A stretch of 64,000 bases of DNA. Source: RPQJ01 sp963698735 (GTDB lineage: Bacteria > Pseudomonadota > Gammaproteobacteria > Steroidobacterales > Steroidobacteraceae). Position numbers and translations under genes: made by a program. The stretch covers positions 1 to 64,000 of the forward strand of contig CAVOSA010000025.1 of NCBI GenBank assembly GCA_963698735.1, written 5' to 3'. The notes under the pieces were generated by a model that searched no databases, was not told where the DNA came from, and saw only the letters and a program-made list of their open reading frames with translations. Of the stretch, positions 59,259 through 64,000 are shown piece after piece; within the stretch, counting starts at the first letter, position 1, and each line of letters begins with the position of its first letter.

Positions 59259-60716
59259 CTAACCCACCACTTCGCCGGCGCGGGGCGATTCGGGGTTGCG
59301 CAGCAGGTCGCGCAGCGTCGTCTGCGACAGGCTGGCGCGCATCGCGTCGTCGGCCAGGCGGGCGGCATTGTCGGCCGGGGGCAACCGCCTGGGCTCGGGG
59401 CTGCGCGGGTTCGGCGTTTCATGCCGGACAGCGTCGAGGATTTCTGCGAGCGTGATGCTGCCGAGGTCGCGGCCCGGGGCCACGGTGTCGTCCTCGGCCG
59501 TGAGCACGAGGCCGCGGTGCTCCAGCAGCGACAACTCGCCGTCGAGCACCGACGCGGGCACGTCCATGTGGTCGGCGAGGTCCGACACCTTCCAGCGCGG
59601 TCCGCCCGCGACGAAGCGCTCGCCGAGCAGGTACATCGCGCCCAGCGCGATGCGTTCGCGCAGCGCGCTGGTGATTGGAATCTCGCCGTGACCGGTGCGC
59701 AGGTGCTCCGGGTGCTGCACGTAGAAGCTCAGCTGCCCGCCGAGCAGCATGATCAGCCAGCTCAGGTGCAGCCAGACCATGAACAGCAGCACGATCGCGA
59801 AGCCGGCATAGATCGCCGCGGCCTGCGTCGCGTACACGGCGATGCGAGTGAAGATTGCGCCGACGCCGACCCACGCAGCGCCGCCGAACAGGGCGCCGAT
59901 GAACGCCGCACGCCAGCGCACGCGCGTGTTCGGCATGTAGATGTACAGGAACCAGAACAGGCCGATGATCAGCAGGTATGGCGCGTAGTGACCGCGCAGA
60001 CCCTGCGTACCGGCCAGCCCCGAGACCCGCGCCATCATGGCGCTGGTCTCGATGCGCGTCAGCAGCACCATCGCGGCAACCATCAGGACCGGCCCGACGA
60101 GCATGATGACCAAGTATTCGGTAACGCGCCGGGCGAGGCTGCGCGGCCGCTCGACGTGCCAGGTGAAGTTGAGCGCACCCTCGATCTTTTCGATCATCAC
60201 GATCACGGTGTAGACCAGGATCACGAAACCGACCGTACCGAGCACCGTCGTCTGCGCGTTCTCGACGAACTGCATGAACTTGACCGTGAGTTCGGTGCCT
60301 TTCTCGCCGAGTGGCCGCAGGAACTCTGCCAGCACGGGCTCGAGCTCGCGGTGGTAGCCGAAGGCCTTGAGCACCGAGAACGAGACCGCGACGACCGGCA
60401 CCAGCGCGAACAGCGACGAATACACGAGGCCCATGGCGCGCAGGCCGAGGTCGCCGCCGAACAGGTCGCGCAGCAGCGCATAGGCGTACCGCAGCGGGGT
60501 CGCGACCAGCTGGACCACGCGGCTCCCGGTCTGCTCCGGCCAGTCGAACAGCCAGTGTTCGAAGCGATGCTGCAGCGTGCGGAAGGGGATGAGGGTGTCG
60601 GTCAAGAACAATCCAGTGGCGGTGGGCGGCGAAAGCGTTGCATGGCTTGCCACCGCAGGCAAGCTCAGACCGGTTCTCGGGCACAATGCCGTGACCCGGA
60701 CGAATCCAGCCGGCAA
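59259..60716 (-). CDS. yihY: YihY/BrkB-family inner-membrane protein
   Basis: 485 residues from the furthest ATG. Six TM segments: LGLRAMGLVYSSLFALVPVV, TVLGTVGFVILVYTVIVMIE, VTEYLVIMLVGPVLMVAAMV, YAPYLLIIGLFWFLYIYMPN, AAFIGALFGGAAWVGVGAIF and FAIVLLFMVWLHLSWLIMLL. After these comes a cytoplasmic C-terminal winged-helix-like region (VSDLADHMDVPASVLDGELS) and a Pro/Arg-rich tail. Function not established despite the old RNase BN label. The conserved part begins near LIPFRTLQHRFEHWLFDW, so the true start may be a TTG near 60605; that would leave room for a promoter against the divergent gene. Confidence 0.85.
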   Translation of the reverse strand: MPAGFVRVTALCPRTGLSLPAVASHATLSPPTATGLFLTDTLIPFRTLQHRFEHWLFDWPEQTGSRVVQLVATPLRYAYALLRDLFGGDLGLRAMGLVYSSLFALVPVVAVSFSVLKAFGYHRELEPVLAEFLRPLGEKGTELTVKFMQFVENAQTTVLGTVGFVILVYTVIVMIEKIEGALNFTWHVERPRSLARRVTEYLVIMLVGPVLMVAAMVLLTRIETSAMMARVSGLAGTQGLRGHYAPYLLIIGLFWFLYIYMPNTRVRWRAAFIGALFGGAAWVGVGAIFTRIAVYATQAAAIYAGFAIVLLFMVWLHLSWLIMLLGGQLSFYVQHPEHLRTGHGEIPITSALRERIALGAMYLLGERFVAGGPRWKVSDLADHMDVPASVLDGELSLLEHRGLVLTAEDDTVAPGRDLGSITLAEILDAVRHETPNPRSPEPRRLPPADNAARLADDAMRASLSQTTLRDLLRNPESPRAGEVVG

Positions 60717-60739
60717 CCCGGCGGCACGAGGGCCTCCCG

Positions 60740-61561
60740 TTGACGATCAGTGGCCGAGCAGAAGCACGTTACCCGACCCGCATCGTCTGCCTGACCGAGG
60801 AGACGACGGAAACGCTGTACCTCCTCGGCGAGGAAGACCGCATCGTCGGCATCTCCGGCTTCACCGTGCGGCCGCCGCGGGCCCGCAAGGAGAAACCGAA
60901 GGTCTCCGCGTTCATCAGCGCGAAAATCGACAGGATCCTCGCGCTCGATCCCGACCTCGTGCTCGGATTTTCGGACCTGCAGGCCGACATCGCCGCGGAA
61001 CTCATCCGGCACGGCGTCGAGGTGCACGTGTTCAACCAGCGCAGCGTCGCAGAGATCCTGCGCGTGATCCGCATGCTGGGCGGCATGATCGGGTGCGAGG
61101 CGAAGGCTTCGGCGCTGGCTGCTGGACTTGAACGCGGCCTGGACGCGATACGCGCCACGGCGGCCACGTTTTCGCGCCGGCCGCGCGTGTACTTCGAGGA
61201 GTGGGATGAGCCGCAGATCTCGGGCATCCGCTGGGTGTCGGAACTCGTCGGCATCGCCGGCGGCGACGACATCTTCCCGGAACTCGCAGCCTGCGGCCTG
61301 GGCAAGGACCGCATCATCGCCGACCCGCTCGAGGCCGTGCGACGCTCGCCGGACATCATCTTCGGTTCGTGGTGCGGCAAGAAGTTCTCGGCACGCAACG
61401 TTGCCGCGCGTCCAGGCTGGCAGGCCGTGCCGGCCGTGCGTGATCGCGAACTGCACGAAGTGAAGTCGTCGATCATCCTGCAGCCGGGGCCGGCCGCGCT
61501 GACCGATGGTGTGCGCGAACTGCATCGCGTGATCGCGGCGTGGGCGGCGAAGCGCGGTTGA
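60740..61561 (+). CDS. BtuF-like cobalamin-binding protein without signal peptide
   Basis: Periplasmic-binding-fold (type III, helical-backbone) protein, 273 residues, TTG start. RIVCLTEETTETLYLLGEED, ALDPDLVLGFSDLQADIAAE and VRRSPDIIFGSWCGKKF are typical of the BtuF/FecB-like cobalamin-binding family. No N-terminal signal sequence or lipobox is visible and no BtuCD-type permease or ATPase lies in the window. It may act in the cytoplasm or be mis-started. Divergent from yihY by 23 bp if the long yihY start is used. Confidence 0.8.
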   Translation: MTISGRAEARYPTRIVCLTEETTETLYLLGEEDRIVGISGFTVRPPRARKEKPKVSAFISAKIDRILALDPDLVLGFSDLQADIAAELIRHGVEVHVFNQRSVAEILRVIRMLGGMIGCEAKASALAAGLERGLDAIRATAATFSRRPRVYFEEWDEPQISGIRWVSELVGIAGGDDIFPELAACGLGKDRIIADPLEAVRRSPDIIFGSWCGKKFSARNVAARPGWQAVPAVRDRELHEVKSSIILQPGPAALTDGVRELHRVIAAWAAKRG

Positions 61562-61582
61562 TCGTCGCGTAAGAGATTTTCA

Positions 61583-61810
61583 GGGCTTCCGCCCTGCGCC
61601 TGCCCGGTCCTATTCCGCGCTCATGGTCTCGCGCGCTTCGAGCATCGCGCGGAGGACCGCACAATGCTCGGCGACCCTTGCTCGAGCGGGCGCGCGACGA
61701 GGGTGGCGCGGTATGGGCGGTGAGATCGAGTGCGCCGCGCGCCAGACGCTCGAGCTGCGGCGCTCGACAAATCGCGCGAAAAAGGACCGGGCAGGCGCAG
61801 GGCGGAAGCC
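61583..61810. repeat. MITE-like element with 28-bp terminal inverted repeats
   Basis: Arms 61583-61611 and 61783-61810 are complementary over 28 bp (AGGACCGGGCAGGCGCAGGG core). Imperfect pairing continues outward to about 61569 and 61826. The ~170 bp inside carry further short GC-rich inverted segments and no gene. The element follows the B12-binding-type gene. About 120 bp with nothing recognisable separate it from the next palindrome. Confidence 0.7.
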
Positions 61811-61931
61811 TGCGGCAATCTCGTGGCGTGGACTGCGCGGCAAGGGCGCAAGGCGCGACGGCCGCTGCAGTCGATTCTCAGTTCTTTCGCGACGCGCAAC
61901 TGCAACGTCCCGCATCCTCCGCGACGGACCC

Positions 61932-62027
61932 GACCGGATGTCTTCCGGCGGGCCGTGCGCGGCATGGACGCCGCGCCCGGAGCCCCCACGGATGGGTTTA
62001 CGGCGTCCCGCCGGGAGACATCCGGTC
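61932..62027. repeat. Hairpin with conserved loop, second copy of the 23.3-kb family
   Basis: Arms 61932-61951 and 62008-62027 pair at 19/20. The interior (61951-62008) is the inverted counterpart of 23303-23360 with 53/58 identity, including GGATGGGTTTACGGCG. The arm sequences are unrelated to those of the first copy. Lies between the MITE-like element and purC. Confidence 0.78.
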
Positions 62028-62084
62028 TGGGGCCGGCCGGTGGATGCCTGCGACGAGTTCCGTCAACGCAACGCAGCCGCGCGA

Positions 62085-63041
62085 CTACGCGGTAAGCCGC
62101 CGCAGCGCTTCCTCGTACTTCTCGCTGGTGTGCTGGATCACGTGCGCCGGCAGCTTCGGGCCGGGCGCCGTCTTGTTCCAATCGAGCGTCTCCAGGTAAT
62201 CGCGCACGAACTGCTTGTCGAACGACGGCGGGCTCGTGCCCGGCACGTACGTGTCCATCGGCCAGAAGCGGGACGAGTCGGGCGTAAGCGCTTCGTCGAT
62301 CAGCGTCAGGCGGCCGTCATTCTCTTCGTCGATGCCGAATTCGAACTTGGTGTCGGCAATGATGATGCCGCGCGTGAGCGCATGCGCCGCCGCGAACCTG
62401 TAGAGCGCGATCGCCGTGTCGCGCACCTGGGTCGCGCGATCCGCGCCGATCACCCGGGCGATTTCTTCGAAACCCACGTTCTCGTCGTGATGGCCTTTCG
62501 GCGCCTTGGTGGACGGCGTGAAGATCGGTTCGGGCAACTGGTCCGCCATCCGCAGGCCGGTGGGCAGCCTGATGCCGCAGATCTCGCCAGTGCGCTGGTA
62601 GTCTTTCCAGCCGGAGCCAATCAGGTAGCCGCGCACTACGGCTTCGACCGGCAACGCCCGCAGCTTGCGGACGACGATTGCGCGGTCGGCGAGGCGGGCA
62701 CGATCGCCGGCGTCCGGTACCACTTGCGCAAGATCCGCACGCGCAGGCGCGGCGAGGTGATTCGGCACGATGTGGCCCGTGCGCGCGAACCAGAAGTTGG
62801 AAATGCTCGTGAGTACGCGACCTTTGCCCGGAATCGGATCGGGCAGCACAACGTCGAACGCGCTCAGGCGGTCGGTGGTGACGATCAGCATGTGCCGGTC
62901 GTCGCCCGGGATAGCGTAGATGTCACGCACCTTGCCTTGGTGGATGCGCGTGAGGCCATGCAGGTTCGACTCGTGCATCGGCGGGGAGCCGCCGGCTGCA
63001 GAGCTTGCGGAGGGATTCGAGCCAGGCGTGGGCATGGACAT
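62085..63041 (-). CDS. purC: Phosphoribosylaminoimidazole-succinocarboxamide synthase
   Basis: SAICAR synthetase of purine synthesis. 318 residues from the ATG at 63041, or 297 from an ATG at 62978 (MHESNLHGLTRIHQGKVRDI); the conserved part begins at LTRIHQGKVRDIY. Family blocks: VTTDRLSAFDVVLPDPIPGK, VEAVVRGYLIGSGWKDYQRT, GIIIADTKFEFGIDEENDGR and ALTPDSSRFWPMDTY. This is the longer (~295-residue) PurC type rather than the 237-residue E. coli form. No strong Shine-Dalgarno marks either start. Divergent from djlA. Confidence 0.94.
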   Translation of the reverse strand: MSMPTPGSNPSASSAAGGSPPMHESNLHGLTRIHQGKVRDIYAIPGDDRHMLIVTTDRLSAFDVVLPDPIPGKGRVLTSISNFWFARTGHIVPNHLAAPARADLAQVVPDAGDRARLADRAIVVRKLRALPVEAVVRGYLIGSGWKDYQRTGEICGIRLPTGLRMADQLPEPIFTPSTKAPKGHHDENVGFEEIARVIGADRATQVRDTAIALYRFAAAHALTRGIIIADTKFEFGIDEENDGRLTLIDEALTPDSSRFWPMDTYVPGTSPPSFDKQFVRDYLETLDWNKTAPGPKLPAHVIQHTSEKYEEALRRLTA

Positions 63042-63152
63042 GGTGGAGCCGCCGCTGCTGTTAATATGTCTTGATCGTCGGCCGCAGGGACGCAACGTCC
63101 TGGCCGGCCACCCATTGTAACGACTCCCGGGAAGGGGCACGTCCCCGCGAAC

Positions 63153-63995
63153 ATGCTCGAAGGCTGGCACGGCAAGATCCTCGGCGCGATCCTGGGCTAC
63201 GTCATCGGCCGCGGGCTGCTGGGAGCCATCGTCGGATTCGTGCTGGGCCACCAGTTCGACGTCGCTGGCAGGCGCAACCGGGGTCGTTCTGCGTCCGGCA
63301 AAGGCACTGCCGACTCCGCCGAACTGCGCCGGGCGTTCTTCGAGGCCACGTTCCAGGTCATGGGCCACGTCGCCAAGAGCGACGGCCGCGTCACCGAGCA
63401 GGAGATCGACGCCGCGCGCGAGGCCATGCGGCGCTTCGCGCTGGCCGAAGCCGATCGGCTGCGCGCCATCGAGTGTTTTACGGCAGGCAAGCAGGCCGAC
63501 TTTCCGCTCGAGCCGACGCTCGAACGCCTGCGCAGTCTCGCCGGTAGTCAGCCCGACCTGTGCCGCCTGTTCGTCCAGATTCAGCTCGAGGCCTCGATCA
63601 AGGGCAACGGCCTCGGCGACCGGCCGCGCGCCGTTTTCCAGCGCATCTGTCGCTCTCTCGGTATTTCCCAGCTCGAATTCGCGGCGCTCGAAGCCATGCT
63701 GCGCATGCACGCAGGTGATTACGGTTACGGTCCGGACGGCCGGCCGTCGCAGGGCCCGGGGTTCGGCACGCGCACGAATGCGCGCCTGGCCGACGCTTTC
63801 GAGGTGCTGGGCGTCGCGACGAGTGCCACGGACGCCGAGGTCACCAAGGCGTTTCGACGGCTCATGAGCCAGAACCACCCGGACAAGCTGGTCGCGCAGG
63901 GCCTGCCCGAATCGATGATCGCCGCGGCGCACGAGCGCACGCAGCGGATCCTGGAAGCGTACGAACTGGTGAAGTCTCACCGCGGCATCAAGTGA
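63153..63995 (+). CDS. djlA: Membrane-anchored co-chaperone DjlA
   Basis: DnaJ-like type III co-chaperone, 280 residues (E. coli 271). N-terminal Gly-zipper TM ILGAILGYVIGRGLLGAIVG, central TerB/DjlA domain (EATFQVMGHVAKSDGRVTEQ, LRRFALAEADR-like helices), and a C-terminal J domain ending in FRRLMSQNHPDKLVAQGLP with the HPD tripeptide. In E. coli DjlA works with DnaK and influences the Rcs phosphorelay. The stop is 5 bp before the window end; the gene is complete. Confidence 0.94.
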   Translation: MLEGWHGKILGAILGYVIGRGLLGAIVGFVLGHQFDVAGRRNRGRSASGKGTADSAELRRAFFEATFQVMGHVAKSDGRVTEQEIDAAREAMRRFALAEADRLRAIECFTAGKQADFPLEPTLERLRSLAGSQPDLCRLFVQIQLEASIKGNGLGDRPRAVFQRICRSLGISQLEFAALEAMLRMHAGDYGYGPDGRPSQGPGFGTRTNARLADAFEVLGVATSATDAEVTKAFRRLMSQNHPDKLVAQGLPESMIAAAHERTQRILEAYELVKSHRGIK

Positions 63996-64000
63996 GGTTC

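Overview
This 64-kb window looks like a chromosomal core segment of a high-GC gammaproteobacterium, probably of the Xanthomonadales/Nevskiales/Steroidobacterales type. The basis is gene order (rpoC-rpsL-rpsG-fusA-tuf followed directly by the S10, spc and alpha ribosomal operons; ybeZ-ybeY-corC-lnt; holA-nadD-rsfS-rlmH; maf-rng-yhdP-nit-tldD...yjgA-pmbA), strong GC3 bias and protein families. No phylogeny was run, so the family-level placement is an inference. No rRNA, tRNA, CRISPR array, intact transposase or prophage was seen.

Layout. 1-20 kb: the 3' end of rpoC, the str operon, the S10 operon, the spc operon with secY, and the alpha operon ending in rplQ and a clear intrinsic terminator. 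20-31 kb: mscL, pepQ, an Ala-rich lipoprotein, a GNAT protein, uvrA, an MFS transporter, ssb, miaB, phoH and ybeY. 31-43 kb: corC, lnt, an MBL-fold hydrolase, an NfeD/stomatin pair, leuS, lptE, pip on the opposite strand, then holA, nadD, rsfS and rlmH. 43-57 kb: an OsmC-like protein, maf, rng, yhdP, a nitrilase-family amidase, tldD, a small membrane protein, an ExeA-like ATPase carrying an FHA domain, purK, purE, yjgA and pmbA. 57.3-58.7 kb: an island holding a broken BrnT/BrnA toxin-antitoxin module between two inverted copies of one hairpin element. 58.7-64 kb: a DUF1993 protein, a YihY membrane protein, a B12-binding-type protein, purC and djlA.

Functionally this is housekeeping: translation machinery, secretion (SecY), envelope assembly (Lnt, LptE, YhdP), tRNA and ribosome maturation (MiaB, YbeY, RsfS, RlmH, YjgA), NAD and purine synthesis, and DNA repair (UvrA, SSB). 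Most genes are tightly packed with ATGA, GTGA, TGATG or TAATG overlaps.

Three things stand out. (1) Eight genes between 6.4 and 17.2 kb (rplC, rplD, rplW, rpsC, rplE, rpsN, secY, rpsM) carry twelve apparent +1 frameshifts, while the other ribosomal genes and almost all later genes are intact. Sequence error is the default reading. (2) The island at 57.3-58.7 kb combines decayed brnTA, a perfect 16-bp AT-rich palindrome at the expected operator position, and flanking inverted hairpins whose 30-nt loops are nearly identical and whose stems show paired substitutions. (3) A second hairpin family, at 23.3 and 62.0 kb, has a 58-nt core with 53 identities but unrelated, self-complementary stem ends. 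These repeat families are the best candidates for something undescribed.
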